A stretch of 64,000 nucleotides of DNA from Enterococcus florum (GCF_004309355.1 NZ_BJCC01000001.1:62001-126000); one strand, 5' to 3'. Shown: positions 9,297 through 18,833, counted from the stretch's first letter. Numbers and translations are program-made. Notes: generated by a model not told the origin, from the letters alone.

Positions 9297-9563
9297 TTAT
9301 TTTTCCTCTGCGTTGGCGTCTTTGAGACCGTATTTCTTGTTGAAACGATCGACACGTCCGTCTGCCTGAGTGAATTTTTGACGTCCAGTATAGAATGGAT
9401 GAGAATCGGAAGTAACTTCGACACGGATTACCGGGTACGTATTTCCATCTTCCCATTCAACAGTTTCTTGTGAATACTTAGTAGAACCAGACAAGAATTT
9501 GAAACCTGTTGTTGAGTCCATAAATACAACTGGATGATATTCTGGATGAATTCCTTGTTTCAT
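9297..9563 (-). CDS. rpmE2: 50S ribosomal protein L31 type B
   Basis: An 88-residue L31 that begins [14 protein letters not shown]. It contains no cysteine, so it is the zinc-free (type B, C-minus) form. I place the start at ATG 9563, which follows AAAGGAGCG; the longer open frame to 9662 adds residues with no family match. It sits downstream of rho, as rpmE does in Bacillus subtilis, although there it is the zinc-binding form. Its last codons recur as a fragment at 71-103. Confidence 0.95.
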   Translation of the reverse strand: MKQGIHPEYHPVVFMDSTTGFKFLSGSTKYSQETVEWEDGNTYPVIRVEVTSDSHPFYTGRQKFTQADGRVDRFNKKYGLKDANAEEK

Positions 9564-9662
9564 AGTTTTTTTCGCTCCTTTGCCCTGAATCATTTGCTGA
9601 AACAGAGTTATTTTTGCAATACGCAACAGATATATACTATCATGAACGATTGCTGAATGCAA

Positions 9663-10958
9663 TTATCTTTTCATATTTTTTCTTGGTGTTCTGGTGCCAA
9701 AAGAAACATCTTTGAAAGCTTCAAAAAAGGCTTGATTGTTCTTGGTTTTTTTCAAGAAACTAATGAACTGGTTGGTGTATTCCAAGGAATCTCCGGTCAT
9801 GTTCTTGCGAATCTTCCAAATCTCTTCCAGTTTTTCAGAAGCCATCAGCAGCTCTTCTTTACGCGTACCGGATTTCTTGATATCGATGGCAGGGAAAATG
9901 CGGCGTTCAGAAAGCTCGCGAGACAATTGAAGCTCTAAGTTGCCGGTTCCTTTAAACTCTTCATAGATCACATCATCCATCCGACTTCCGGTATCGACCA
10001 ATGCGGTCGCCAGAATCGTCAAGCTGCCGCCTTCTTCGATATTACGAGCCGCTCCAAAGAATTTTTTAGGACGGTACAAGGCTGCGGGATCAATCCCTCC
10101 GCTTAAAGTCCGACCACTTGGAGGAACAACTAGATTGTAGGCTCTAGCCAGGCGAGTGATGCTGTCCATCAAAATGACGACATCGCGTTTGTCCTCGACT
10201 AAGCGCATGGCGCGCTCTAGAACCAATTCAGATACTCGTGTGTGGTTTTGAGGTTGTTGATCGAAGGTCGAATACACCACATCACCTTTGACGCTGCGTT
10301 CCAAATCGGTTACTTCTTCTGGTCGTTCATCGACCAATAGTACGATCAATTCAACATCTGGGTAATTGTCAGTAATGCCATTTGCTACTTCTTTTAATAT
10401 AGAGGTCTTCCCTGCCTTAGGTGGAGCTACGATCAGACCGCGCTGTCCGAAGCCGACTGGTGAGAAGATATCGATCATACGTGTAGCCAGACGACCAGTA
10501 GTGGTCGCCAAGGTCATTTGCTTGTTAGGATATAAAGGGGTCAAAGCCGGGAAATGCGGACGCTCTTTGGCATCCTCAGGGTCTTTGCCATTCACACTTT
10601 CAACATGCATCAAGCCATAATAACGTTCGGATTCTTTCGGTGGCCGAGCCTTGCCGGCAACCTTATCGCCATTACGCAGACCGAAACGGCGAATTTGAGA
10701 AGACGAGATATAAATATCTTCAGCACTTGGCCCATAATTGATTGGACGCAGAAACCCGTAGCCATCTTGACCAATGATATCTAGTACACCTTCCATGTAA
10801 AAGAATCCTTGCTTTTCCGCCTGTGCTCGTATCACGGCCAGAGCCAGTTCCTTTTTATTCATTTGGCTGTAGTAAGGAATTTTGAAATCGCGCGCATAGC
10901 TGTAGATTTCCTTCAGCGTGCGATTCTCCAGCTCAGCCATTGTTAAATAATCACTCAT
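9663..10958 (-). CDS. rho: Transcription termination factor Rho
   Basis: A 431-residue RNA-dependent hexameric ATPase. Order of parts: N-terminal Rho_N helix bundle (about 5-45), cold-shock-like RNA-binding domain (about 52-120, including GYGFLRP), then the RecA-like motor with Walker [14 protein letters not shown] at 174-186, Walker [15 protein letters not shown] and the Q/R loops. The start overlaps the murZ stop by one base, so the pair is co-transcribed. Confidence 0.97.
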   Translation of the reverse strand: MSDYLTMAELENRTLKEIYSYARDFKIPYYSQMNKKELALAVIRAQAEKQGFFYMEGVLDIIGQDGYGFLRPINYGPSAEDIYISSSQIRRFGLRNGDKVAGKARPPKESERYYGLMHVESVNGKDPEDAKERPHFPALTPLYPNKQMTLATTTGRLATRMIDIFSPVGFGQRGLIVAPPKAGKTSILKEVANGITDNYPDVELIVLLVDERPEEVTDLERSVKGDVVYSTFDQQPQNHTRVSELVLERAMRLVEDKRDVVILMDSITRLARAYNLVVPPSGRTLSGGIDPAALYRPKKFFGAARNIEEGGSLTILATALVDTGSRMDDVIYEEFKGTGNLELQLSRELSERRIFPAIDIKKSGTRKEELLMASEKLEEIWKIRKNMTGDSLEYTNQFISFLKKTKNNQAFFEAFKDVSFGTRTPRKNMKR

Positions 10959-12226
10959 TATTCAGCCTCTTCCTCAATCATTTCTATTGTTGCGCCAAGT
11001 GACGTCAGTTTTTCGATAATATTATCATACCCACGCAAAATATACTCTACATTAAATATCGTCGTCTTTCCTTCGGCCATTAGTCCAGCGATCACTAAAC
11101 AAGCCCCTGCTCGCAGGTCTGAAGCGACAACTTCTACCCCGTGAAGCTTAGCTGGCCCATTGACAACGATCATATTGCCTTCCACCGTGGCTTCAGCGCC
11201 CATCCGAACGAGCTCAGGAATATGATTCACCCGTTTTGAATAGATCGTATCGATAATTTCTGCCGATCCTTCTGCACAAAGCAGCAAAGGCGTAATCGGC
11301 TGCTGCAGATCAGTGGCGAAGCCTGGATAAGGAGAAGTCGTGATATCTACTGCCTTCAGTGGTCGCGAAGGCAGTACTTCGATACTATCTTCTGAGATGT
11401 TCATTTTTACGCCCATTTCCTCCAACTTAGCGATAAAGCTTTCGATATGTTCGTAAATCACGTTATTGATGATCATCCCATCACCGATCGCTGCTGCTAA
11501 TGCTAAATAAGTCCCCGCTTCGATCCGGTCTGGAATGATCGAGTGTACACAGCCATGCAGCTCTTGAACACCTTCGATTCGGATCTCGTCAGTTCCTGCC
11601 CCGCGGATTTTCGCGCCCATATTGTTCAATAATGTTGCAACATCAATAATTTCAGGTTCACGTGCAGCGTTTTCAATGATCGTGCGGCCTTCTGCCTTGA
11701 CAGCCGCCAACATCACGTTGATCGTAGCACCGATCGATACCACATCCATGAAGATCCGATCGCCCTTTAATCCTTCTTCTTTCGTTCGCAAATAGATAAC
11801 ACCATGCTCATTTGAAACCTCTGCCTCTAAACTCTCAAAGCCTTTAATATGGAGGTCGATTGGACGCGGTCCCAAAAAACAACCGCCAGGCAATCCAACC
11901 ACGGCTTCGCCAAATTTCCCAAGTAAAGCCCCCATAAAATAATAAGAAGCCCTTAAAGAATTGATCTTTCCGCTGGGCATCGGGATAGAAACTACATTAC
12001 TCGGATCGATTTCCATCCGATTGTTTTCAAAGCTGACTTTTGCGCCCATAATTTCAAGAATTTCGATCAAGGAATGGACATCCTGAATATCAGGAACCCC
12101 CTCTAAAACAACTGGAGAATCAGCCATAATTGCAGCTGGAATTAAAGCGACTGCACTATTTTTGGCTCCGCTAACCGTTACTTCCCCTTTTAACGCTTTT
12201 CCACCATGTATTTCAATTTTTTTCAT
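10958..12226 (-). CDS. murZ: UDP-N-acetylglucosamine 1-carboxyvinyltransferase (second copy type, MurZ)
   Basis: A 422-residue enolpyruvyl transferase that adds phosphoenolpyruvate to UDP-GlcNAc, the first committed step of peptidoglycan synthesis in the cytoplasm. The catalytic Cys116 is present in [15 protein letters not shown], so the fosfomycin target residue is intact. [10 protein letters not shown] near the N-terminus is the substrate-binding motif. Its place between fba and rho is that of the B. subtilis murZ (murAB) gene rather than murAA, which is why I use murZ. ATG 12226 follows AGGTGA. Confidence 0.9.
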   Translation of the reverse strand: MKKIEIHGGKALKGEVTVSGAKNSAVALIPAAIMADSPVVLEGVPDIQDVHSLIEILEIMGAKVSFENNRMEIDPSNVVSIPMPSGKINSLRASYYFMGALLGKFGEAVVGLPGGCFLGPRPIDLHIKGFESLEAEVSNEHGVIYLRTKEEGLKGDRIFMDVVSIGATINVMLAAVKAEGRTIIENAAREPEIIDVATLLNNMGAKIRGAGTDEIRIEGVQELHGCVHSIIPDRIEAGTYLALAAAIGDGMIINNVIYEHIESFIAKLEEMGVKMNISEDSIEVLPSRPLKAVDITTSPYPGFATDLQQPITPLLLCAEGSAEIIDTIYSKRVNHIPELVRMGAEATVEGNMIVVNGPAKLHGVEVVASDLRAGACLVIAGLMAEGKTTIFNVEYILRGYDNIIEKLTSLGATIEMIEEEAE

Positions 12227-12337
12227 TTATATTCACCTAATTAGTTTATTTGCTTTATTCATGTAGACCATCATCCATTCTATCATAAAAAGGGATAGTT
12301 AAAAAGCCAGAGTTGCGAAAATAAAGGCGTTTGAACG

Positions 12338-12369
12338 ACAAAAAAGACCCCGGAACGTTATCCGAGGTC
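12338..12369 (-). terminator. Terminator of fba
   Basis: On the minus strand GACCTCGG pairs with CCGGGGTC, followed by TTTTTT. It lies 15 bases after the fba stop. Confidence 0.85.
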
Positions 12370-12383
12370 AAAACAGATTCAAA

Positions 12384-13253
12384 TTAAGCTTTATTTGCAG
12401 AACCGAACCAGTCAATGTGTTCTTCAGCATCTTTTACGATTGCTGCAACACCTGGTGCCAACAATTTACGAGGGTCGAAGCCTTTTCCTTCTTTGTCTTT
12501 GCCAGCTTCGATATATTCACGCGTCGCTTTCGCAAATGACAATTGGAATTCAGTATTCACGTTTACTTTAGAAACACCCATTGAGATTGCTTTTTGGATT
12601 TGTTCTTGAGGAATTCCTGAACCGCCGTGTAATACTAATGGCACTTCAGAACCTACAGCATCAGCGATTGCTTGTAAGTGATCGAATGCCAGGCCTTTCC
12701 AGTTTTCTGGGTATACACCATGAATATTACCGATCCCACATGCTAGGTAGTCGATACCAGTGCCAACCATTTGTACACATTCGTCAATGTCAGCCAATTC
12801 GCCAGCACCGATGATTCCATCTTCTTCGCCGCCAATTGAACCAACTTCACATTCAACTGAAACGCCTTTAGCGTGAGCTTTTTCTACTACGTCTTTAGCC
12901 AATTTCAAGTTTTCTTCGAAAGGCAAATGAGAACCATCGAACATAACTGAAGTATAGCCAACTTCGATACATTCCAAAGCAGCTTCGTAAGAGCCATGGT
13001 CTAAATGGATAGCAACTGGCACAGTGATATTCATGGATTCTACTAAATTACAAATAATATCTTTTGCAACTTTGTATCCGCCCATGTATTTAGCAGCGCC
13101 CATTGACGTTTGGATAAGAACGGGTGCTTTTTTCGCTTCAGCCGCGCGCAAGATCGCTTGCGTCCATTCTAAATTGTTTGTGTTGAATCCACCGACTGCA
13201 TATCCGCCTTGACGAGCAGCTTTTAAGAATTCAGCTCCTGATACTACTGGCAT
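12384..13253 (-). CDS. fba: Class II fructose-1,6-bisphosphate aldolase
   Basis: A 289-residue zinc aldolase that splits fructose-1,6-bisphosphate into the two triose phosphates in glycolysis. Visible metal and substrate motifs are AIHLDHGSYE, the GIGNIHGVYPE histidine and VLHGGSGIP. Length fits the short Firmicutes form. ATG 13253 follows AGGAGGAA. The gene has its own terminator and lies apart from the other glycolytic genes, which are at 26.8-32.5 kb. Confidence 0.97.
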   Translation of the reverse strand: MPVVSGAEFLKAARQGGYAVGGFNTNNLEWTQAILRAAEAKKAPVLIQTSMGAAKYMGGYKVAKDIICNLVESMNITVPVAIHLDHGSYEAALECIEVGYTSVMFDGSHLPFEENLKLAKDVVEKAHAKGVSVECEVGSIGGEEDGIIGAGELADIDECVQMVGTGIDYLACGIGNIHGVYPENWKGLAFDHLQAIADAVGSEVPLVLHGGSGIPQEQIQKAISMGVSKVNVNTEFQLSFAKATREYIEAGKDKEGKGFDPRKLLAPGVAAIVKDAEEHIDWFGSANKA

Positions 13254-13391
13254 AAAAAATTCCTCCTAAGTATTCTTTTTGGCTAAGACTCTGTCTTAAC
13301 TAACGATTCAATTTTAACAAAGTTTCCCTCACAATGCCACTCCAAACATAGCGTAAAAGCCTTTACATCGGAATTTTATTGATTTTTTAGT

Positions 13392-13422
13392 AAAAAAAAC
13401 TGAAACGGACTAGCCGCTTCAG
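13392..13422 (-). terminator. Terminator of pyrG
   Basis: On the minus strand CTGAAGCGG pairs with CCGTTTCAG, followed by eight T. It lies just past the pyrG stop. Confidence 0.88.
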
Positions 13423-13428
13423 CAAGTT

Positions 13429-15042
13429 TTATTCTTTTGCTTCATGATTTTCTAATGAGGCTCCAACGAACGCCTTGATTAATGGTTGTGGGCGATTTGG
13501 ACGTGAGATCAATTCTGGATGGAATTGACAGCCGACAAAGAATTTTTTCTCCGGCAATTCAACGATTTCTACTAAACGATTGTCTGGAGAGACGCCTGAG
13601 AAAACCATTCCTTGATCTTCAAACAACTCACGATAACTGTTGTTGAACTCGTAACGATGGCGGTGACGTTCTTGGATCACCTCTTCATTGTCATAAGCTG
13701 CCGCAGTGTTCGTGCCCTTTTTCAGTTTACATGGGTACAAGCCTAAACGCAGTGTTCCACCAAGGTTTTCTACGTTTTCTTGATCCGCCATCAAATCGAT
13801 AATATTGTTTGGTGTGTCTGGAACGGTCTCCGCTGAGTTGGCATCTTCCAATCCAGCGACATTGCGCGCATATTCGACGCAGGCCATCTGCATACCCAGA
13901 CAAATCCCTAAGAACGGTATGTCATTTTCACGAGCATATCGGATCGCTTCGATCTTTCCTTCAATCCCGCGATCGCCAAATCCGCCAGGCACTAAAATCC
14001 CGTCGGCATCCTTTAATTGCTCGGCCACATTTTCCTTCGTCACCTCTTGTGATTTGATCCAATTGATCTCGATATCAGAATCAAAGGCAAAGCCTGAATG
14101 TTTCAACGCTTCTACAACCGAAATATAAGCATCTGGCAATTCAACATATTTTCCGACCAATGCAATCTTGGTTTTCTTCTTCAAGTTTAAAACTTTTTCT
14201 TCCAGCGCACGCCATTCAGTCATATCCGCTTCTGGTGCTTCGATCTTCAAATGATCTAAGACAAACTGATCCATGCCTTGTGCCTGTAACGCTAACGGAA
14301 TCGAGTACAGGGTTTCCACATCGCGGGATTCGATCACCGCTTCTGGTGCTACATCGCAAAATTGAGCCAGCTTGTTCTTCGTTCCTTGAGAAACCGGCAA
14401 TTCTGTACGAACAACCAAAATGTTAGGCTGGATGCCTAAACCGCGCAATTCCTTTACGCTGTGCTGCGTCGGTTTGGTTTTCATTTCACCAGCCGCTTTA
14501 AGGTAGGGAATCAATGTAGTATGAATATACATCACGTTATCTGAACCAACGTCTGCTTTCATTTGACGCAAGGCTTCCAAAAACGGCAAGGATTCAATAT
14601 CCCCTACAGTCCCTCCAACTTCAGTGATGATGATGTCAGAGTCCGTCATTTTCGCAGCCCGCATGATTTTTGACTTGATTTCATTTGTGATGTGCGGAAT
14701 CACCTGAACTGTGGCTCCAAGGTACTCGCCCTTTCGTTCTTTCCGGATAACTTCGGAATAGATTTTTCCTGTTGTCACGTTGGAGTATTGATTCAAGTTG
14801 ATGTCGATGAACCGTTCATAATGTCCCAAATCTAAATCAGTTTCTGCGCCATCGTCCGTGACAAAAACCTCTCCATGCTGATAAGGGCTCATCGTCCCTG
14901 GGTCAACGTTGATGTACGGATCGAATTTTTGAATGGTCACCTTCAGTCCGCGATTCTTCAGTAAACGTCCCAATGAAGCTGCCACGATTCCTTTTCCGAT
15001 CGATGATACAACGCCGCCAGTTACAAAAATATACTTTGTCAT
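13429..15042 (-). CDS. pyrG: CTP synthase
   Basis: A 537-residue cytoplasmic enzyme that aminates UTP to CTP using glutamine. The N-terminal synthetase domain (about 1-267) opens with [20 protein letters not shown]. The C-terminal class-I glutamine amidotransferase domain has the nucleophile Cys in [11 protein letters not shown] and the His-Glu pair in [13 protein letters not shown] 15042 follows GAAGGAG. A long leader with a terminator precedes it (see 15085-15162), which indicates control by CTP level through reiterative transcription. Confidence 0.97.
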   Translation of the reverse strand: MTKYIFVTGGVVSSIGKGIVAASLGRLLKNRGLKVTIQKFDPYINVDPGTMSPYQHGEVFVTDDGAETDLDLGHYERFIDINLNQYSNVTTGKIYSEVIRKERKGEYLGATVQVIPHITNEIKSKIMRAAKMTDSDIIITEVGGTVGDIESLPFLEALRQMKADVGSDNVMYIHTTLIPYLKAAGEMKTKPTQHSVKELRGLGIQPNILVVRTELPVSQGTKNKLAQFCDVAPEAVIESRDVETLYSIPLALQAQGMDQFVLDHLKIEAPEADMTEWRALEEKVLNLKKKTKIALVGKYVELPDAYISVVEALKHSGFAFDSDIEINWIKSQEVTKENVAEQLKDADGILVPGGFGDRGIEGKIEAIRYARENDIPFLGICLGMQMACVEYARNVAGLEDANSAETVPDTPNNIIDLMADQENVENLGGTLRLGLYPCKLKKGTNTAAAYDNEEVIQERHRHRYEFNNSYRELFEDQGMVFSGVSPDNRLVEIVELPEKKFFVGCQFHPELISRPNRPQPLIKAFVGASLENHEAKE

Positions 15043-15084
15043 AAATGAAAAAACTCCTTCATTCTAATTTGCAGGAAAAGCCTA

Positions 15085-15123
15085 GAAAATAAAGAAAGCT
15101 CCCTATCCGTATGAATAGGGAGC
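15085..15123 (-). terminator. pyrG leader attenuator (intrinsic terminator)
   Basis: On the minus strand GCTCCCTAT (15123-15115) pairs perfectly with ATAGGGAGC (15106-15098), followed by TTTCTTTATTTT. The 5' arm carries the C/U-rich CTCCCT run. In B. subtilis pyrG, extra G residues added at the 5' end of the transcript when CTP is low pair with such an arm and prevent termination. The +1 region here (GGGC at 15162-15159) fits that design. Confidence 0.85.
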
Positions 15124-15161
15124 GTAAATTTACTAAACTCTGACCCTCTTAAAAGGGTGCC

Positions 15162-15198
15162 CAAGCAGTATAATACCCACTCTTGGACGAAAAGTCAA
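15162..15198 (-). promoter_or_regulatory. pyrG promoter with GGGC start
   Basis: -35 TTGACT (15198-15193), 17-base spacer, -10 TATTAT (15175-15170). Seven bases past the -10 the transcript would begin GGGC, the start sequence required for CTP-sensitive G stuttering in the B. subtilis pyrG system. Confidence 0.85.
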
Positions 15199-15223
15199 CA
15201 CCCTTTCTTTTATTCTCTTTCCT

Positions 15224-15673
15224 CTATTGGAATAAACGGTGCCAGATACTGGTTTTCTTTTCTGGCTCTGTTGCTTTTTCTTCGCCTAGATCAGGATATT
15301 TCTGCTCAACATCGATTACAGGCTCATCGACTGCATGATCAGACACTAATAATAAACCGATTTTCTCGTCTTGATCAGCCACCACATCACTTACGATCGT
15401 AAAGTCAATATTCTCTTTATTCGCGATCGTCATAAATCGCTGCTGCAATGCCAATGAAATAGCACCATTGATCAACAGGTGGGCATTAGGTTCCTTTTGA
15501 ATTTCTTTGATCAACCCGGCATCATTGTTTTTATTACGCATTTCCTTGATATTCATGCTTAAAAAGCAACGCTCACGGAACGTTCCCAAGTATTCTTTTT
15601 GTTCATCTGGTTTAATTTTCGGCGTCCCGTATCTTCCACTATCTAAATGTTTCTGCAATTCATCCTTGGCCAT
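15224..15673 (-). CDS. yueI: YueI family protein (DUF1694)
   Basis: A 149-residue cytoplasmic protein of the Firmicutes YueI/DUF1694 family; its function is not established. The conserved opening is GTPKIKPDEQKEYLGTFRER. The last 30 residues are charged and low in complexity. It lies upstream of pyrG on the same strand, but pyrG has its own promoter. ATG 15673 follows AAGGAAG. Confidence 0.85.
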   Translation of the reverse strand: MAKDELQKHLDSGRYGTPKIKPDEQKEYLGTFRERCFLSMNIKEMRNKNNDAGLIKEIQKEPNAHLLINGAISLALQQRFMTIANKENIDFTIVSDVVADQDEKIGLLLVSDHAVDEPVIDVEQKYPDLGEEKATEPEKKTSIWHRLFQ

Positions 15674-15720
15674 ATGGGTTCACTTCCTTGTCTGATTTCA
15701 GATTCATTATAGCAAAAAAA

Positions 15721-15749
15721 TTGCCAACCATAAAAATTTTTGCTATAGT
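15721..15749 (+). promoter_or_regulatory. Promoter of the GAP-family gene
   Basis: -35 TTGCCA (15721-15726), 17-base spacer, -10 TATAGT (15744-15749). Transcription would start near 15756, leaving a leader of about 100 bases before the ATG. Confidence 0.65.
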
Positions 15750-15768
15750 TCAATGAATGAAACGGATC

Positions 15769-15840
15769 GTGTCGCCGGACACTAGAGTATTCCCTTTACG
15801 CATAGGCCAATGCTGCGTAAAGGGGGTACTCTTTTTTATT
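15769..15840 (+). promoter_or_regulatory. Structured leader with terminator upstream of the GAP-family gene
   Basis: Between promoter and ribosome binding site lie a small hairpin (GTGTC-GCCG-GACAC, 15769-15782) and a long terminator-type hairpin (15785-15831, arms GAGTATTCCCTTTACGCA and TGCGTAAAGGGGGTACTC) followed by TTTTTTATTT. The GCC of the first loop could pair with GGC in the second loop. A terminator between promoter and start codon normally means conditional read-through. I could not match it to a known riboswitch class. Confidence 0.6.
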
Positions 15841-15854
15841 TAGGAGGAATTCAT

Positions 15855-16517
15855 ATGTTTGCCTTAGTAAGTGCCACTTTTGTAACCAGTGCTTTGGATA
15901 GCCTAAATCCAGTCGCTATCGCTCAGCAGCTCTCTTTTCAAGCGCTAAGCAAAAATAAACGAGATATTCGCGGCTTCATTTTGGGGATTGGACTGACAAA
16001 TTTTCTTGCCGGTTTATTGGTCTATCAAGGGTTGAATCAATTGATTCAACGTTTTTATCATCGCATGATGTCCAACTATCCGTTTGCTGTGCCTGTGATA
16101 GCTTTGCTTTCTGGAACGCTGCTCATGGTTTATTTATTTAAGAAGAAACCTGTCGAGGAATATAAAGAAAAAACCATTAGCAGGCTAAATATGTCCAAGC
16201 TTTTTGGGTTGGGCATTATTGCCTGTTTATTAGAGTTGACCAGTGCCCTGCCTTACTTTGCTTTTTTAGGGATCTTAGTGTCCTATCAGGTTGGCTTTTT
16301 TCAGCTTGTCGCTATTCTATTTTTTTACAATCTGATTTACGTTGCACCACTGATCGTTTTGTATATCTTTTCCATCTATTTTGAAGAACGATTAACAAAT
16401 TTCTATCATGTGTTCAATCGGCTCATTCACTGGTTGCTGCGTGTAGTGGTACCGCCGATTCTATTTGTCATTGCCTGTTGTCTCTTATTTTATGGAACTC
16501 ACTATTTTATCGTTTAA
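15855..16517 (+). CDS. GAP-family (LysE-like) membrane protein
   Basis: A 220-residue integral membrane protein with about six hydrophobic segments. It opens LVSATFVTSALDSLNPVA, which resembles the N-terminal membrane motif of GAP/Sap and LysE-superfamily exporters. The substrate is unknown. The start ATG 15855 follows a textbook TAGGAGG; an upstream in-frame start at 15810 lies inside the leader terminator and is rejected. It is a single-gene unit: a structured leader precedes it and a strong hairpin follows it. Confidence 0.75.
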   Translation: MFALVSATFVTSALDSLNPVAIAQQLSFQALSKNKRDIRGFILGIGLTNFLAGLLVYQGLNQLIQRFYHRMMSNYPFAVPVIALLSGTLLMVYLFKKKPVEEYKEKTISRLNMSKLFGLGIIACLLELTSALPYFAFLGILVSYQVGFFQLVAILFFYNLIYVAPLIVLYIFSIYFEERLTNFYHVFNRLIHWLLRVVVPPILFVIACCLLFYGTHYFIV

Positions 16518-16527
16518 GTGTATACTG

Positions 16528-16558
16528 TAAAAGACGGAGCCGAGGCTCCGTCTTGCAA
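16528..16558 (-). terminator. Perfect hairpin between convergent genes
   Basis: AAGACGGAGCC (16531-16541) pairs perfectly with GGCTCCGTCTT (16544-16554) across a two-base loop. The minus-strand product runs into TTTTAC, so it best terminates the minus-strand genes; it may also stop plus-strand readthrough from the GAP-family gene. Confidence 0.8.
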
Positions 16559-16559
16559 G

Positions 16560-16823
16560 TTAGTCATTCGTTTCTAAAAACATCTTTTTAGGCATTTGCA
16601 GGTTAGCAGAAGTGTATGCACACATGAACGCTGTTCCGTTTGGATATTCTTCTGGCACCATAGATTCAAAAATCTCCCGCAACGGAGTATATTGATCATC
16701 CCAGGTTTTTATTTGAAGGTCTCCCGCCTTTTCGATCAAGGTTTGTTTCGTTACCGGAAAGCGGATGTCAAGTTTATTGAAACCCTTTACAAAATAATGC
16801 ATGCCGATATTTGGAAATCCCAT
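16560..16823 (-). CDS. Hypothetical protein, 87 residues
   Basis: I do not recognise this family. The protein is soluble, has no signal peptide, and opens [16 protein letters not shown]. It has an excellent ribosome binding site (AAGGAGGG) before ATG 16823, lies 34 bases after the amidase gene and is followed by a terminator, so it is a real last gene of that unit. Inference: a small accessory protein of the same catabolic function. Confidence 0.7.
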   Translation of the reverse strand: MGFPNIGMHYFVKGFNKLDIRFPVTKQTLIEKAGDLQIKTWDDQYTPLREIFESMVPEEYPNGTAFMCAYTSANLQMPKKMFLETND

Positions 16824-16857
16824 CGTTTTCCCTCCTTATAAATAGATGTTCTATCAG

Positions 16858-17778
16858 TTAGTCCTCTGGTTTTAGATAGCTGTACATCGCTGAATCTTTG
16901 CCTGCGCCGTGGGTATCTGGTGATGCAGCTCCGCGATGAGTCCTCAACCACAACAAATCGCCCATCAATGCCTGCTTTTGTATCGCATCACATAATCCGG
17001 GATATAGATCTGCTTTGAAGATGTATGGAATGCCCACGGGTGCTTGAGCAATGATATCCCCTTCTGGATTCACGACCATACTGCGCCCAAAAAGCGAATA
17101 GCATTCGTCCATTTCAGAGTTATTTGCTGCCACAACATAGACTTTGTTGAAATAAGCTCCCGCGCGATTGGTGATTTCGTATTGATTTTCAAAAGGGGTC
17201 ATATAGGTCGTTAACCGCAGTACTACGTTGGCTCCCTTAGAAGCAGCTTCACGCCAGTTGTCCTGATAATCACCGTCTGAGCAAATAATCGAAGCAATCC
17301 TCGCTCCTTTCGGTCCCTTGAACACCCGGATCTCATCCCCGGGGCTTGAAGGCTCTACCGGATTCCATGGAGTAACTTTGCGATAAATGTCTACAATTTC
17401 TCCTTTGTCGTTGATCGTGATTGCGCAATTTTTATAAAAATTACCATCCTTTTCATCCACACAGGCACCCACAGCCAGCCAAATCTCGAACTCTCTGCAG
17501 ACTTCTTTTAACCGTCTCAGTTCAGGACCGTCCAGGGTAATACAGCAAAGCGACGCATGCGGTCCAACGCCATTCAATGAAGCTTCTGGTGTCACGATCA
17601 TATCAATACCAGGAAAACCAGTGATCGTTCGTTCGATCCATTCAATGATTTTATCCACATTTTGCATTACTTCTTCTCGTGTTTTCGGTACAACCGCCAA
17701 TTTCATTTGAAAAAGTGCAACACTCAAACATTCTGTTTCGATCTTTCCATTTAACGGAAAGCAATTTCCTACATTCAC
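16858..17778 (-). CDS. Carbon-nitrogen hydrolase (nitrilase superfamily), amidase-like
   Basis: A 306-residue C-N hydrolase with the catalytic triad visible: Glu in VTPEASLNG, Lys in YRKVTPWNP and Cys in ASIICSDGDYQDN. The YRK-x-x-PW-x-PVEP stretch and the surrounding blocks resemble aliphatic amidases and formamidases (AmiE/AmiF) more than true nitrilases. It would hydrolyse a small amide to acid and ammonia in the cytoplasm. The GTG start at 17778 follows AAGGAGGA. It is directly downstream of an AraC regulator (15-base gap) on the same strand. Confidence 0.8.
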   Translation of the reverse strand: MNVGNCFPLNGKIETECLSVALFQMKLAVVPKTREEVMQNVDKIIEWIERTITGFPGIDMIVTPEASLNGVGPHASLCCITLDGPELRRLKEVCREFEIWLAVGACVDEKDGNFYKNCAITINDKGEIVDIYRKVTPWNPVEPSSPGDEIRVFKGPKGARIASIICSDGDYQDNWREAASKGANVVLRLTTYMTPFENQYEITNRAGAYFNKVYVVAANNSEMDECYSLFGRSMVVNPEGDIIAQAPVGIPYIFKADLYPGLCDAIQKQALMGDLLWLRTHRGAASPDTHGAGKDSAMYSYLKPED

Positions 17779-17792
17779 GAAAATTCCTCCTT

Positions 17793-18626
17793 TTACACGA
17801 CCACCTTTTTTGTTTGGATCGTTTGCAATAATTTGGTAGGGGAGGTTTGGGTAAATAGCTGAAATTCATGGATCAAATGTGCCTGATCATAATAACCTAA
17901 CTGACAAGCTACTTTCGCAAGAGTTGAATGGTCGTCAAAATAGACCGCCTTAATCGCATTCTGAAAACGAATGATGCGGCTGTAAAGTTTTGGAGAGACA
18001 CCGATCTTTTTTTGGAACACTCGCTGTGTATAACGCTTTGAATAGCCGGTCTCTCGTTCGATCTTCTCCATCGACAAGGCCGTTGTTTCTGTACACAGCA
18101 GCACAGAAAGATACTCTGCCAGCACCGAACGCTGCGTTTCATCAAGAAAGACTGCACGATGGCGCTTTAACAGCTCTCTGCGTTCCTGAAAGGTCAATGT
18201 ATAAGCAAGCTCATCAAGAAAGGCTTCCGTATTCGAAAATTGATCGCTCAAAGCAACGACTTGATCCACAAAGTTGCTTTGATTCTGTTCAATACAACGC
18301 AATCCTACATTCGTATATGGCTTGATCCCAAAATACAATACGCCTGGTTCAATGACGATTTTTCTAGCCTTGGTTGAAATCCCTAGAAATTTCCCGATGA
18401 CACCAGTGCTGCGAATTTCAAAAAGTAAATTCACACAAGCATCCGGAAGATACTCCGCTTCGATTGTTTCTTGGACTTCAAACTGATAAATCAATGCTTC
18501 GGTTTTTAAGTGCTCTTTTGACCAGATGACCAAATCCTCTTGGTAATTTGACACCCGTCCATCATGGGTAAATAACTGAAAAGGTTTAGCATCAATGATT
18601 CTGTTCTTCGCTTCTAAAACTTTCAT
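17793..18626 (-). CDS. AraC-family transcriptional regulator
   Basis: A 277-residue regulator with an N-terminal ligand-binding-type domain (about 1-140) and a C-terminal AraC HTH (SMEKIERETGYSKRYTQRVF, then the VACQLGYYDQAHLIHEF signature). ATG 18626 is preceded by AAGGAAG at about ten bases; a GTG three codons earlier would leave only two bases of spacing. It heads a three-gene unit with the amidase and the small hypothetical gene, and is the only regulator in the 16.5-26.6 kb cluster. Confidence 0.88.
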   Translation of the reverse strand: MKVLEAKNRIIDAKPFQLFTHDGRVSNYQEDLVIWSKEHLKTEALIYQFEVQETIEAEYLPDACVNLLFEIRSTGVIGKFLGISTKARKIVIEPGVLYFGIKPYTNVGLRCIEQNQSNFVDQVVALSDQFSNTEAFLDELAYTLTFQERRELLKRHRAVFLDETQRSVLAEYLSVLLCTETTALSMEKIERETGYSKRYTQRVFQKKIGVSPKLYSRIIRFQNAIKAVYFDDHSTLAKVACQLGYYDQAHLIHEFQLFTQTSPTKLLQTIQTKKVVV

Positions 18627-18680
18627 ACCGTTCACACTTCCTTATTGATTTGACCAGAAGCAATTAGCTGAAAAGGATTC

Positions 18681-18833
18681 CTATACTAACGGTTTTATCC
18701 GCTTGCTGATCCCGGCAATGAACTTTCTCTGGCTTACCGCAGTGTCATTTGCTTTATCAAACATCTTGTTTTTCGTATAAATCAATTCTGCCAACGGGTA
18801 GACTGTAGTTGCAAATACGTATCCCTCTGTAAT
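18681..18833 (-). pseudogene. Possible C-terminal gene remnant
   Basis: Fifty sense codons are open on the minus strand, reading EGYVFATTVYPLAELIYTKN and onward to ISKRIKPLV then stop. The composition looks like a real, partly hydrophobic protein end, yet an in-frame stop lies just upstream and there is no suitable start codon or ribosome binding site. It probably marks a decayed or truncated gene. I cannot name the family. Confidence 0.35.

Noticed and set aside
10958-12226. Fosfomycin-resistant MurA variant
   Set aside because: The active-site Cys116 is intact, so no such claim can be made.
13805-14128. Plus-strand open frames opposite pyrG
   Set aside because: They are shadows of the CTP synthase coding sequence with no independent support.
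15750-15840. Known riboswitch classes (yybP-ykoY manganese, fluoride, ZTP) for the GAP-family leader
   Set aside because: None of the conserved sequence blocks that I know for these classes is present.
16858-17778. True nitrilase acting on nitriles
   Set aside because: Sequence around the Glu-Lys-Cys triad resembles aliphatic amidase/formamidase more closely.
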